From Oscarella lobularis (taxonomy: Eukaryota; Porifera; Homoscleromorpha; Homosclerophorida; Oscarellidae): a DNA stretch of 64,000 bases. The DNA lies in the NCBI RefSeq assembly GCF_947507565.1, contig NC_089177.1:804648-868647 (forward strand), given 5' to 3'. Numbering within the stretch: position 1 is the stretch's first letter; each line of letters opens with the position of its first letter. Made by a program: the position numbers and the translations under genes. Shown here piece by piece: positions 50,145-63,803 of the stretch. Under the pieces are notes generated by a model, which saw only the letters and a list, made by a program, of their open reading frames with translations, made no database searches and was not told the DNA's origin.

Positions 50145-51005
50145 GAGGGCATAAACTTTGATTCTAAGAGCCTAAATAAAAAATTGAGGGCCTAAACTTT
50201 GATTCTAAGGGCCTAAATATAAAATTGAGGGCTTAAACTTTGATTCTAAAGAACTAAATATAAAATTGAGGGCCTAAACCTTGATTCGAAGAGCCTAAAG
50301 ATTTAATTGAGGGCGTAAACTTTGATTCTTAGAGCCTAAATATAAAATTGAGGGCCTAAACTTTGATTCTTAGGGCCTAAATATAAAATTGAGGGCCTAA
50401 ACTTTGATTCTAAAAGACTAAATATAAAATTGAGGGCATAAACTTTGATTCTAAGAGCCTAAATAAAAAATTGAGGGCCTAAACTTTGATTCTAAGGGCC
50501 TAAATATAAAATTGAGGGCTTAAACTTTGATTCTAAAGAACTAAATATAAAATTGAGGGCCTAAACCTTGATTCTAAGAGCCTAAAGATTTATTTGAGGG
50601 CGTAAACTTTGATTCTTAGAGCCTAAATATAAAATTGAGGGCCTAAACTTTGATTCTGAGGGCCTAAATATAAAATTGAGGGCCTAAACTTTGATTCTAA
50701 AGGACTAAATATAAAATTGAGGGCATAAACTTTGATTCTAAGAGCCTAAATAAAAAATTGAGGGCCTAAACTTTGATTCTAAGGGCCTAAATATAAAATT
50801 GAGGGCTTAAACTTTGATTCTAAAGAACTAAATATAAAATTGAGGGCCTAAACCTTGATTCTAAGAGCCTAAAGATTTAATTGAAGGCGTAAACTTTGAT
50901 TCTTAGAGCCTAAATATAAAATTGAGGGCCTAAACTTTGATTCTAAGAGCTTAAATATTAAATTGAGGGCCTAAACTTTGATTCCAAGAGCCTAAATATA
51001 AAATT
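50145..51005. repeat. Higher-order repeat, 287 bp (seven 41-mers), three successive copies
   Basis: The marker GAGGGCATAAAC occurs at 50145, 50432 and 50719, exactly 287 bp apart, with the same seven unit variants between (…AATAAAAAATTG, GGGCTTAAAC, AAAGATTTA, GGGCGTAAAC…). The same spacing reappears at 54200 and 54487, so this heptamer was also copied as part of larger blocks. Confidence 0.85.
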
Positions 51006-54000
51006 GAGGGCCTAAACTTTGATTTTAAGGTCCTAAATATAAAAAAAGGGGCCTAAACTTTGATTCTGAGGGCTTCAATATAAAATTAAGGGCCTAAACC
51101 TTGATTCTAAGAGCCTAAATATTAAATTGAGGGCCTAAACTTTGATTCTAAAAAACTAAATATAAAATTGAGGGCTTAAACTTTGATTCTAAAGAACTAA
51201 ATATAAAATTGAGGGCCTAAATTTTGATTCTAAGAGCATAATTATAAAACTGGGGGCCTAAACTTTGATTCCAAGGGCCTAAATATAAATTTGAGGGCCT
51301 TAGTTTTGACTCTAATGACCTAAATATAAAAGTTAGGGCCTAAACATTGATTCTAAGAGCCTAAATATTAAATTCAGGGCCTATACTTTGATTCTAAGAG
51401 CCAAAATATATAATTGAGGGCCTAAACTTTGATTCTAAGAGCCAAAATATAAAATTGAGGGCCTAAACTTTGATTCTAAAGGACTAAATATAAAATTCAG
51501 GGCCTAAACCTTGATTGTAAGAGCCTAAATATTTAATTGAGGGCCTAAACTTTGATTCTTAGAGCCTAAATATAAAATTGAGGGCCTAAACTTTGATTCT
51601 AAGGGCCTAAATATAAAATTGAGGGCCTAAACTTTGATTCTAAAGACCTAAATATAAAATTGTTGGCCTAAACTTTGATTCTAAAGGACTAAATATAAAA
51701 TTAAGGGACTAAATTTGATTCTAAGAGCCTAAATATTAAATTGAGGGCCTAAACTTTGATTCTTAGGGCCTAAATATAAAATTGAGGGCCTAAAATTATA
51801 TTCTAAAGGACTAAATATAAAATTGAGGGCCTAAACCTTGATTCTAAGAGCCTAAATATTAAATTCAGGGCCTAATCTTTGATTCTAAGAGCTTAAATAT
51901 TAAACTGAGGGCCTAAACTTTGATTCTAAGAGCCTAAATATAAAATTGAGGGCCTAAACTTTGATTCTAAGAGCTTAAATATTAAATTGAGGGCCTAAAC
52001 TTTGATTCCAAGATACTGAATATAAAATTGAGGGCCTAAACTTTGATTTTAAGGTCCTAAATATAAAAAAAGGGGCCTAAACTTTGATTCTGAGGGCTTC
52101 AATATAAAATTAAGGGCCTAAACCTTGATTCTAAGAGCTTAAATATTAAATTGAGGGCCTAAACTTTGATTCTAAGAGCATAATTATAAACTGGGGGCCT
52201 AAACTTTGATTCCAAGGGCCTAAATATAAATTTGAGGGCCTTAGTTTTGACTCTAATGACCTAAATATAAAAGTTAGGGCCAAAACATTGATTCTAAGAG
52301 CCTAAATATTAAATTCAGGGCCTATACTTTGATTCTAAGAGCTTAAATATTAAACTGAGGGCCTAAACTTTGATTCTAAGAGCCAAAATATAAAATTGAG
52401 GGCCTAAACTTTGACTCTAAGAGCCTAAATATAAAATTGAGGGCCTAAACTTTGATTCTGAGGGCCTAAATATAAAATTGAGGGCTTAAACTTTGATTCT
52501 AAAGAACTAAATATAAAATAGAGGGCCTAAACTTTATTCTAAGAGCATAATTATAAAACTGGGGGCCTAAACTTTGATTCCAAGGGCCTAAATATAAATT
52601 TGAGGGCCTTAGTTTTGACTCTAATGACCTAAATATAAAAGTTAGGGCCTAAACATTGATTCTAAGAGCCTAAATATTAAATTCAGGGCCTATACTTTGA
52701 TTCTAAGAGCTTAAATATTAAACTGAGGGCCTAAACTTTGATTCTAAGAGCCAAAATATAAAATTGTTGGCCTAAACTTTGATTCTAAGAGCCTAAATAT
52801 AAAATTAAGGGCCTAAACTTTAATTCTAAAGGACTAAATATAAAATTGAGAGTCTAAACCTTGACTGTAAGAGCCTAAATGTTTAATTGAGGGCCTAAAC
52901 TTTGATTCTTAGAGCCTAAATATAAAATTGAGGGCATAAACTTTGATTCTAAAAGCCTAAATATAAAATTGAGGGCCTAAACTTTGATTCTAAAGGACTA
53001 AATATAAAATTGAGGGCCTAAATTTTGATTCTAAGAGCATAATTATAAAACTGGGGGCCTAAACTTTGATTCCAAGGGCCTAAATATAAATTTGAGGGCC
53101 TAAGTTTTGACTCTAATGACCTAAATATAAAAGTAAGGACCTAAACCTTGATTCTAAGAGCCTAAATATTAAATTCAGGGCCTAAACTTTGATTCTAAGA
53201 GATTAAATACAAAATGGTTGGCCTAAACTTTGATTCTAAGAGCCAAAATATAAAATTGAGGGCCTAAACTTTGATTCTAAGAGCCAAAATATAAAATTGA
53301 GGGCTTAAACTTTGATTCTAAAGAACTAAATATAAAATTCAGGGCCTAAACCTTGATTCTAAGAGCCTAAATATTTAATTGAGGGCCTAAACTTTGATTC
53401 TTAGAGCCTAAATATAAAATTGAGGGCCTAAACTTTGATTCTAAGGGCCTAAATATAAAATTGAGGGCCTAAACTTTGATTCTAAGGACCTAAATATAAA
53501 ATTGTTGGCCTAAACTTTGATTCTAAAGGACTAAATATAAAATTGAGGGACTAAATTTGATTCTAAGAGCCTAAATATTAAATTGAGGGCCTAAACTTTG
53601 ATTCTTAGGGCCTAAATATAAAATTGAGGGCCTAAAATTATATTCTAAAGGACTAAATATAAAATTGAGGGCCTAAACCTTGATTCTAAGAGCCTAAATA
53701 TAAAATTGAGGGCCTAAACTTTGATTCTTAGAACCTAAATATAAAATTGAGGGCCTAAACTTTTATTCTAAGGACCTAAATATAAAATTGAAGGCCTAAA
53801 CTTTGATTCTAAGAGCCTAAATAAAAAATTGAGGGCCTAAACTTTGATTCTAAGGGCCTAAATATAAAATTGAGGGCCTAAACCTTGATTCTAAGAGCCT
53901 AAAGATTTAATTGAGGGCTTAAACTTTGATTCTAAGAGCCTAAATATAAAATTGAGGGCCTAAACTTTGATTCTAAGAGCCTAAATATAAAATTGAGGGC

Positions 54001-56111
54001 TTAAACTTTGATTCTAAAGAACTAAATATAAAATTGAGGGCCTAAACCTTGATTCTAAGAGCCTAAAGATTTAATTGAGGGCGTAAACTTTGATTCTTAG
54101 AGCCTAAATATAAAATTGAGGGCCTAAACTTTGATTCTTAGGGCCTAAATATAAAATTGAGGGCCTAAACTTTGATTCTAAAGGACTAAATATAAAATTG
54201 AGGGCATAAACTTTGATTCTAAGAGCCTAAATAAAAAATTGAGGGCCTAAACTTTGATTCCAAGGGCCTAAATATAAAATTGAGGGCTTAAACTTTGATT
54301 CTAAAGAACTAAATATAAAATTGAGGACCTAAACCTTGATTCTAAGAGCCTAAAGATTTATTTGAGGGCGTAAACTTTGATTCTTAGAGCCTAAATATAA
54401 AATTGAGGGCCTAAACTTTGATTCTTAGGGCCTAAATATAAAATTGAGGGCCTAAACTTTGATTCTAAAGGACTAAATATAAAATTGAGGGCATAAACTT
54501 TGATTCTAAGAGCCTAAATAAAAAATTGAGGGCCTAAACTTTGATTCTAAGAGCCTAAATATAAAATTGAGGGCTTAAACTTTGATTCTAAAGAACTAAA
54601 TATAAAATTGAGAGCCTAAACCTTGATTCTAAGAGCCTAAAGATTTAATTGAGGGCGTAAACTTTGATTCTTAGAGCCTAAATATAAAATTGAGGGCCTA
54701 AACTTTGATTCTAAGAGCTTAAATATTAAATTGAGGGCCTAAACTTTGATTCCAAGAGCCTAAATATAAAATTGAGGGCCTAAACTTTGATTTTAAGGTC
54801 CTAAATATAAAAAAAGGGGCCTAAACTTTGATTCTGAGAGCTTCAATATAAAATTAAGGGCCTAAACCTTGATTCTAAGAGCCTAAATATTAAATTGAGG
54901 GCCTAAACTTTGATTCTAAGGGCCTAAATATAAAATTGAGGGCTTAAACTTTGATTCTAAAGAACTAAATATAAAATTGAGGACCTAAACCTTGATTCTA
55001 AGAGCCTAAAGATTTATTTGAGGGCGTAAACTTTGATTCTTAGAGCCTAAATATAAAATTGAGGGCCTAAACTTTGATTCTTAGGGCCTAAATATAAAAT
55101 TGAGGGCCTAAACTTTGATTCTAAAGGACTAAATATAAAATTGAGGGCATAAACTTTGATTCTAAGAGCCTAAATAAAAAATTGAGGGCCTAAACTTTGA
55201 TTCTAAGGGCCTAAATATAAAATTGAGGGCTTAAACTTTGATTCTAAAGAACTAAATATAAAATTGAGGGCCTAAACCTTGATTCTAAGAGCCTAAAGAT
55301 TTAATTGAGGGCGTAAACTTTGATTCTTAGAGCCTAAATATAAAATTGAGGGCCTAAACTTTGATTCTAAGAGCTTAAATATTAAATTGAGGGCCTAAAC
55401 TTTGATTCCAAGAGCCTAAATATAAAATTGAGGGCCTAAACTTTGATTTTAAGGTCCTAAATATAAAAAAAGGGGCCTAAACTTTGATTCTGAGGGCTTC
55501 AATATAAAATTAAGGGCCAAAACCTTGATTCTAAGAGCCTAAATATTAAATTGAGGGCCTAAACTTTGATTCTAAAAAACTAAATATAAAATTGAGGGCT
55601 TAAACTTTGATTCTAAAGAACTAAATATAAAATTGAGGGCCTAAATTTTGATTCTAAGAGCATAATTATAAAACTGGGGGCCTAAACTTTGATTCCAAGG
55701 GCCTAAATATAAATTTGAGGGCCTTAGTTTTGACTCTAATGACCTAAATATAAAAGTTAGGGCCAAAACATTGATTCTAAGAGCCTAAATATTAAATTCA
55801 GGGCCTATACTTTGATTCTAAGAGCTTAAATATTAAACTGAGGGCCTAAACTTTGATTCTAAGAGCCAAAATATAAAATTGAGGGCCTAAACTTTGACTC
55901 TAAGAGCCTAAATATAAAATTGAGGGCCTAAACTTTGATTCTAAGGGCCTAAATATAAAATTGAGGGCTTAAACTTTGATTCTAAAGAACTAAATATAAA
56001 ATAGAGGGCCTAAACTTTATTCTAAGAGTAAATTATAAAACTGGGGGCCTAAACTTTGATTCCAAGGGCCTAAATATAAATTTGAGGGCCTTAGTTTTGA
56101 CTCTAATGACC

Positions 56112-59100
56112 TAAACATAAAAGTTAGGGCCTAAACATTGATTCTAAGAGCCTAAATATTAAATTCAGGGCCTATACTTTGATTCTAAGAGCTTAAATAT
56201 TAAACTGAGGGCCTAAACTTTGATTCTAAGAGCCAAAATATAAAATTGTTGGCCTAAACTTTGATTCTAAGAGCCTAAATATAAAATTAAGGGCCTAAAC
56301 TTTAATTCTAAAAAACTAAATATAAAATTGAGAGTCTAAACCTTGACTGTAAGAGCCTAAATGTTTAATTGAGGGCCTAAACTTTGATTCTTAGAGCCTA
56401 AATATAAAATTGAGGGCCTAAACTTTGATTCTAAGGGCCTAAATATAAAATTGAGGGCCTAAATTTTGATTCTAAGGGCCTAAATATAAAATTGTTGGCC
56501 TAAACATTGATTCTAAAGGACTAAATATAAAATTGAGGGCCTAAATTTGATTCTAAGAGCCTAAATATTAAATTGAGGGCCTAAACTTTGATTCTTAGGG
56601 CCTAAATATATAATTGAGGGCCTAAAATTATATTCCAAAAGACTAAATATAAAATTGAGGGCCTAAACCTTGATTATAAGAGCCTAAATATTTAATTGAG
56701 GGCCTAAACTTTGATTTTAAGGGCCTAAATATAAAATTGAGGGCCTAAATTTTGATTCTAAGAGCATAATTATAAAACTGGGGGCCTAAACTTTGATTCC
56801 AAGGGCCTAAATATAAATTTGAGGGCCTTAGTTTTGACTCTAATGACCTAAATATAAAAGTTAGGGCCTAAACCTTGATTCTAAGAGCCTAAATATTAAA
56901 TTCAGAGCCTAATCTTTGATTCTAAGAGCTTAAATATTAAACTAAGGGCCTAAACTTTGATTCTAAAGGACTAAATATAAAATTGAGGGCCTAAACTTTG
57001 ATTCTAAGAGCCTAATTATAAAATTGGGGGCCTAAACTTTGATTCCAAGGGCCTAAATATAAATTTGAGGGCCTAAGTTTTGACTCTAATGACCTAAATA
57101 TAAAAGTAAGGACCTAAACCTTGATTCTAAGAGCCTAAATATTAAATTCAGGGCCTAAACTTTGATTCTAAGAGCCAAAATATAAAATTGAGGGCCTAAA
57201 CCTTGATTCTAAGAGCCTAAAGATTTAATTGAGGGCGTAAACTTTGATTCTTAGAGCCTAAATATAAAATTGAGGGCCTAAACTTTGATTCGTAGGGCCT
57301 AAATATAAAATTGAGGGCCTAAACTTTGATTCTAAAGGACTAAATATAAAATTGAGGGCATAAACTTTGATTCTAAGAGCCTAAATAAAAAATTGAGGGC
57401 CTAAACTTTGATTCTAAGGGCCTAAATATAAAATTGAGGGCTTAAACTTTGATTCTAAAGAACTAAATATAAAATTGAGGGCCTAAACCTTGATTCTAAG
57501 AGCCTAAATATTTAATTGAAGGCCTAAACTTTGATTCTAAGGGCCTAAATATAAAATTGAGGGCTTAAACTTTGATTCTAAAGAACTAAATATAAAATAG
57601 AGGGCCTAAACTTTATTCTAAGAGTAAATTATAAAACTGGGGGCCTAAACTTTGATTCCAAGGGCCTAAATATAAATTTGAGGGCCTAAGTTTTGACTCT
57701 AATGACCTAAATATAAAAGTAAGGACCTAAACCTTGATTCTAAGAGCCTAAATATTAAATTCAGGGCCTAAACTTTGATTCTAAGAGATTAAATATAAAA
57801 TTATTGGCCTAAACTTTGATTCTAAGAGCCAAAATATAAATTTGAGGGCCTAAACTTTGATTCTAAGAGCCAAAATATAAAATTGAGGGCTTAAACTTTG
57901 ATTCTAAAGAACTAAATATAAAATTCAGGGCCTAAACCTTGATTCTAAGAGCCTAAATATTTAATTGAGGGCCTAAACTTTGATTCTTAGAGCCTAAATA
58001 TAAAATTGAGGGCCTAAACTTTGATTCTAAGGGCCTAAATATAAAATTGAGGGCCTAAACTTTGATTCTAAGGACTTAAATATAAAATTGTTGGCCTAAA
58101 CTTTGATTCTAAAGGACTAAATATAAAATTGAGGGACTAAATTTGATTCTAAGAGCCTAAATATTAAATTGAGGGCCTAAACTTTGATTCTTAGGGCCTA
58201 AATATAAAATTGAGGGCCTAAAATTATATTCTAAAGGACTAAATATAAAATTGAGGGCCTAAACCTTGATTCTAAGAGCCTAAATATAAAATTGAGGGCC
58301 TAAACTTTGATTCTTAGAACCTAAATATAAAATTGAGGGCCTAAACTTTTATTCTAAGGACCTAAATATAAAATTGAAGGCCTAAACCTTGATTCTAAGA
58401 GCCTATATATAAAATTGAGAGCCTAAACTTTGATTCTAAGGCCTAAATGTAAAATTGAGGGCCTAAATTTGATTCTGAGGGCCTAAATATTAAATTGAGG
58501 ACCTAAACTTTGATTCTAAAAAACTAAATATAAAATTGAGGGCATAAACTTTGATTCTAAGAGCCTAAATATAAAATTGAGGGCCTAAACTTTGATTCTT
58601 AAGGCCTAAATATAAAATTGAGGGCCTAAATATTGATTCTAAAGAACTAAATATAAAATTGAGGGCATAAACTTTGATTCTAAGAGCCTAAATAAAAAAT
58701 TGAGGGCCTAAACTTTGATTCTAAGGGCCTAAATATAAAATTGAGGGCTTAAACTTTGATTCTAAAGAACTAAATATAAAATTGAGGGCCTAAACCTTGA
58801 TTCTAAGAGCCTAAAGATTTAATTGAGGGCGTAAACTTTGATTCTTAGAGCCTAAATATAAAATTGAGGGCCTAAACTTTGATTCTAAGAGCTTAAATAT
58901 TAAATTGAGGGCCTAAACTTTGATTCCAAGAGCCTAAATATAAAATTGAGGGCATAAACTTTGATTCTAAGAGCCTAAATATTAAATTGAGGGCCTAAAC
59001 TTTGATTCTAAGAGCCTAAATATAAAATTGAGGGCCTAAACTTTGATTTTAAGGTCCTAAATATAAAAAAAGGGGCCTAAACTTTGATTCTGAGAACCTA

Positions 59101-62100
59101 AATATAAAATTAAGGGCCTAAACCTTGATTCTAAGAGCCTAAATATTAAATTGAGGGCCTAAACTTTGATTCTGAGGGCCTAAATATAAAATTGAGGGCC
59201 TAAATTTTGATTCTAAGAGCCTAATTATAAAATTAGGGGCCTAAACTTTGATTCAAGGGTCTAAATATAAATTTGAGGGCCTAAGTTTTGACTCTAATGA
59301 CCTAAATATAAAAGTAAGGACCTAAACCTTGATTCTAAGAGCCTAAATATTAAATTCAGGGCCTAAACTTTGATTCTAAGAGATTAAATATAAAATTGTT
59401 GGCCTAAACTTTGATTCTAAGAGCCAAAATATATAATTGAGGGCCTAAACTTTGATTCTAAGAGCCAAAATATAAAATTGAGGGCCTAAACTTTGATTCT
59501 AAAGGACTAAATATAAAATTCAGGGCCTAAACCTTGATTGTAAGAGCCTAAATATTTAATTGAGGGCCTAAACTTTGATTCTTAGAGCCTAAATATAAAA
59601 TTGAGGGCCTAAACTTTGATTCTAAGGGCGTAAATATAAAATTGAGGGCCTAAACTTTGATTCTAAGGACCTAAATATAAAATTGTTGGCCTAAACTTTG
59701 ATTCTAAAAAACTAAATATAAAATTAAGGGACTAAATTTGATTCTAAGAGCCTAAATATTAAATTGAGGGCCTAAACTTTGATTCTTAGGGCCTAAATAT
59801 AAAATTGAGGGCCTAAAATTATATTCTAAAGGACTAAATATAAAATTGAGGGCCTAAACCTTGATTCTAAGAGCCTAAATATTAAATTCAGGGCCTAATC
59901 TTTGATTCTAAGAGCTTAAATATTAAACTGAGGGCCTAAACTTTGATTTTAAGGTCCTAAATATAAAAGTTAGGGCCTAAACATTGATTCTAAGAGCCTA
60001 AATATTAAATTCAGGGCCTATACTTTGATTCTAAGAGCTTAAATATTAAACTGAGGGCCTAAACTTTGATTCTAAGAGCCAAAATATAAAATTGTTGGCC
60101 TAAACTTTGATTCTAAGAGCCTAAATATAAAATTAAGGGCCTAAACTTTAATTCTAAAGGACTAAATATAAAATTGAGAGTCTAAACCTTGACTGTAAGA
60201 GCCTAAATGTTTAATTGAGGGCCTAAACTTTGATTCTTAGAGCCTAAATATAAAATTGAGGGCATAAACTTTGATTCTAAGGGCCTAAATATAAAATTGA
60301 GGGCCTAAATTTTGATTCTAAGGGCCTAAATATAAAATTGTTGGCCTAAACATTGATTCTAAAGGACTAAATATAAAATTGAGGGCCTAAATTTGATTCT
60401 AAGAGCCTAAATATTAAATTGAGGGCCTAAACTTTGATTCTTAGGGCCTAAATATATAATTGAGGGCCTAAAATTATATTCCAAAAGACTAAATATAAAA
60501 TTGAGGGCCTAAACCTTGATTATAAGAGCCTAAATATTTAATTGAGGGCCTAAACTTTGATTTTAAGGGCCTAAATATAAAATTGAGGGCCTAAATTTTG
60601 ATTCTAAGAGCATAATTATAAAACTGGGGGCCTAAACTTTGATTCCAAGGGCCTAAATATAAATTTGAGGGCCTTAGTTTTGACTCTAATGACCTAAATA
60701 TAAAAGTTAGGGCCTAAACCTTGATTCTAAGAGCCTAAATATTAAATTCAGAGCCTAATCTTTGATTCTAAGAGCTTAAATATTAAACTAAGGGCCTAAA
60801 CTTTGATTCTAAAGGACTAAATATAAAATTGAGGGCCTAAACTTTGATTCTAAGAGCCTAATTATAAAATTGGGGGCCTAAACTTTGATTCCAAGGGCCT
60901 AAATATAAATTTGAGGGCCTAAGTTTTGACTCTAATGACCTAAATATAAAAGTAAGGACCTAAACCTTGATTCTAAGAGCCTAAATATTAAATTCAGGGC
61001 CTAAACTTTGATTCTAAGAGCCAAAATATAAAATTGAGGGCCTAAACCTTGATTCTAAGAGCCTAAAGATTTAATTGAGGGCGTAAACTTTGATTCTTAG
61101 AGCCTAAATATAAAATTGAGGGCCTAAACTTTGATTCGTAGGGCCTAAATATAAAATTGAGGGCCTAAACTTTGATTCTAAAGGACTAAATATAAAATTG
61201 AGGGCATAAACTTTGATTCTAAGAGCCTAAATAAAAAATTGAGGGCCTAAACTTTGATTCTAAGGGCCTAAATATAAAATTGAGGGCTTAAACTTTGATT
61301 CTAAAGAACTAAATATAAAATTGAGGGCCTAAACCTTGATTCTAAGAGCCTAAATATTTAATTGAAGGCCTAAACTTTGATTCTAAGGGCCTAAATATAA
61401 AATTGAGGGCTTAAACTTTGATTCTAAAGAACTAAATATAAAATAGAGGGCCTAAACTTTATTCTAAGAGTAAATTATAAAACTGGGGGCCTAAACTTTG
61501 ATTCCAAGGGCCTAAATATAAATTTGAGGGCCTAAGTTTTGACTCTAATGACCTAAATATAAAAGTAAGGACCTAAACCTTGATTCTAAGAGCCTAAATA
61601 TTAAATTCAGGGCCTAAACTTTGATTCTAAGAGATTAAATATAAAATTATTGGCCTAAACTTTGATTCTAAGAGCCAAAATATAAATTTGAGGGCCTAAA
61701 CTTTGATTCTAAGAGCCAAAATATAAAATTGAGGGCTTAAACTTTGATTCTAAAGAACTAAATATAAAATTCAGGGCCTAAACCTTGATTCTAAGAGCCT
61801 AAATATTTAATTGAGGGCCTAAACTTTGATTCTTAGAGCCTAAATATAAAATTGAGGGCCTAAACTTTGATTCTAAGGGCCTAAATATAAAATTGAGGGC
61901 CTAAACTTTGATTCTAAGGACTTAAATATAAAATTGTTGGCCTAAACTTTGATTCTAAAGGACTAAATATAAAATTGAGGGACTAAATTTGATTCTAAGA
62001 GCCTAAATATTAAATTGAGGGCCTAAACTTTGATTCTTAGGGCCTAAATATAAAATTGAGGGCCTAAAATTATATTCTAAAGGACTAAATATAAAATTGA

Positions 62101-63803
62101 GGGCCTAAACCTTGATTCTAAGAGCCTAAATATAAAATTGAGGGCCTAAACTTTGATTCTTAGAACCTAAATATAAAATTGAGGGCCTAAACTTTTATTC
62201 TAAGGACCTAAATATAAAATTGAAGGCCTAAACCTTGATTCTAAGAGCCTATATATAAAATTGAGAGCCTAAACTTTGATTCTAAGGCCTAAATGTAAAA
62301 TTGAGGGCCTAAATTTGATTCTGAGGGCCTAAATATTAAATTGAGGACCTAAACTTTGATTCTAAAGGACTAAATATAAAATTGAGGGCATAAACTTTGA
62401 TTCTAAGAGCCTAAATATAAAATTGAGGGCCTAAACTTTGATTCTTAAGGCCTAAATATAAAATTGAGGGCCTAAATATTGATTCTAAAGAACTAAATAT
62501 AAAATTGAGGGCATAAACTTTGATTCTAAGAGCCTAAATAAAAAATTGAGGGCCTAAACTTTGATTCTAAGGGCCTAAATATAAAATTGAGGGCTTAAAC
62601 TTTGATTCTAAAGAACTAAATATAAAATTGAGGGCCTAAACCTTGATTCTAAGAGCCTAAAGATTTAATTGAGGGCGTAAACTTTGATTCTTAGAGCCTA
62701 AATATAAAATTGAGGGCCTAAACTTTGATTCTAAGAGCTTAAATATTAAATTGAGGGCCTAAACTTTGATTCCAAGAGCCTAAATATAAAATTGAGGGCA
62801 TAAACTTTGATTCTAAGAGCCTAAATATTAAATTGAGGGCCTAAACTTTGATTCTAAGAGCCTAAATATAAAATTGAGGGCCTAAACTTTGATTTTAAGG
62901 TCCTAAATATAAAAAAAGGGGCCTAAACTTTGATTCTGAGAACCTAAATATAAAATTAAGGGCCTAAACCTTGATTCTAAGAGCCTAAATATTAAATTGA
63001 GGGCCTAAACTTTGATTCTGAGGGCCTAAATATAAAATTGAGGGCCTAAATTTTGATTCTAAGAGCCTAATTATAAAATTAGGGGCCTAAACTTTGATTC
63101 AAGGATCTAAATATAAATTTGAGGGCCTAAGTTTTGACTCTAATGACCTAAATATAAAAGTAAGGACCTAAACCTTGATTCTAAGAGCCTAAATATTAAA
63201 TTCAGGGCCTAAACTTTGATTCTAAGAGATTAAATATAAAATTGTTGGCCTAAACTTTGATTCTAAGAGCCAAAATATATAATTGAGGGCCTAAACTTTG
63301 ATTCTAAGAGCCAAAATATAAAATTGAGGGCCTAAACTTTGATTCTAAAGGACTAAATATAAAATTCAGGGCCTAAACCTTGATTGTAAGAGCCTAAATA
63401 TTTAATTGAGGGCCTAAACTTTGATTCTTAGAGCCTAAATATAAAATTGAGGGCCTAAACTTTGATTCTAAGGGCGTAAATATAAAATTGAGGGCCTAAA
63501 CTTTGATTCTAAGGACCTAAATATAAAATTGTTGGCCTAAACTTTGATTCTAAAAAACTAAATATAAAATTAAGGGACTAAATTTGATTCTAAGAGCCTA
63601 AATATTAAATTGAGGGCCTAAACTTTGATTCTTAGGGCCTAAATATAAAATTGAGGGCCTAAAATTATATTCTAAAGGACTAAATATAAAATTGAGGGCC
63701 TAAACCTTGATTCTAAGAGCCTAAATATTAAATTCAGGGCCTAATCTTTGATTCTAAGAGCTTAAATATTAAACTGAGGGCCTAAACTTTGATTTTAAGG
63801 TCC
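56112..63803. repeat. Large higher-order repeat, 3,846 bp, two full copies plus the start of a third
   Basis: Several independent markers repeat at exactly 3,846 bp: TATTCCAAAA at 56631 and 60477; TTTAATTCTA at 56301 and 60147, and its first eight bases (TTTAATTC) again at 63993 up to the window end; ATTCAAGG at 59251 and 63097; GATTTTAAGG at 59945 and 63791. Copies are approximately 56112-59957, 59958-63803 and 63804-edge. By eye they are nearly identical, differing at a handful of bases. Confidence 0.9.
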
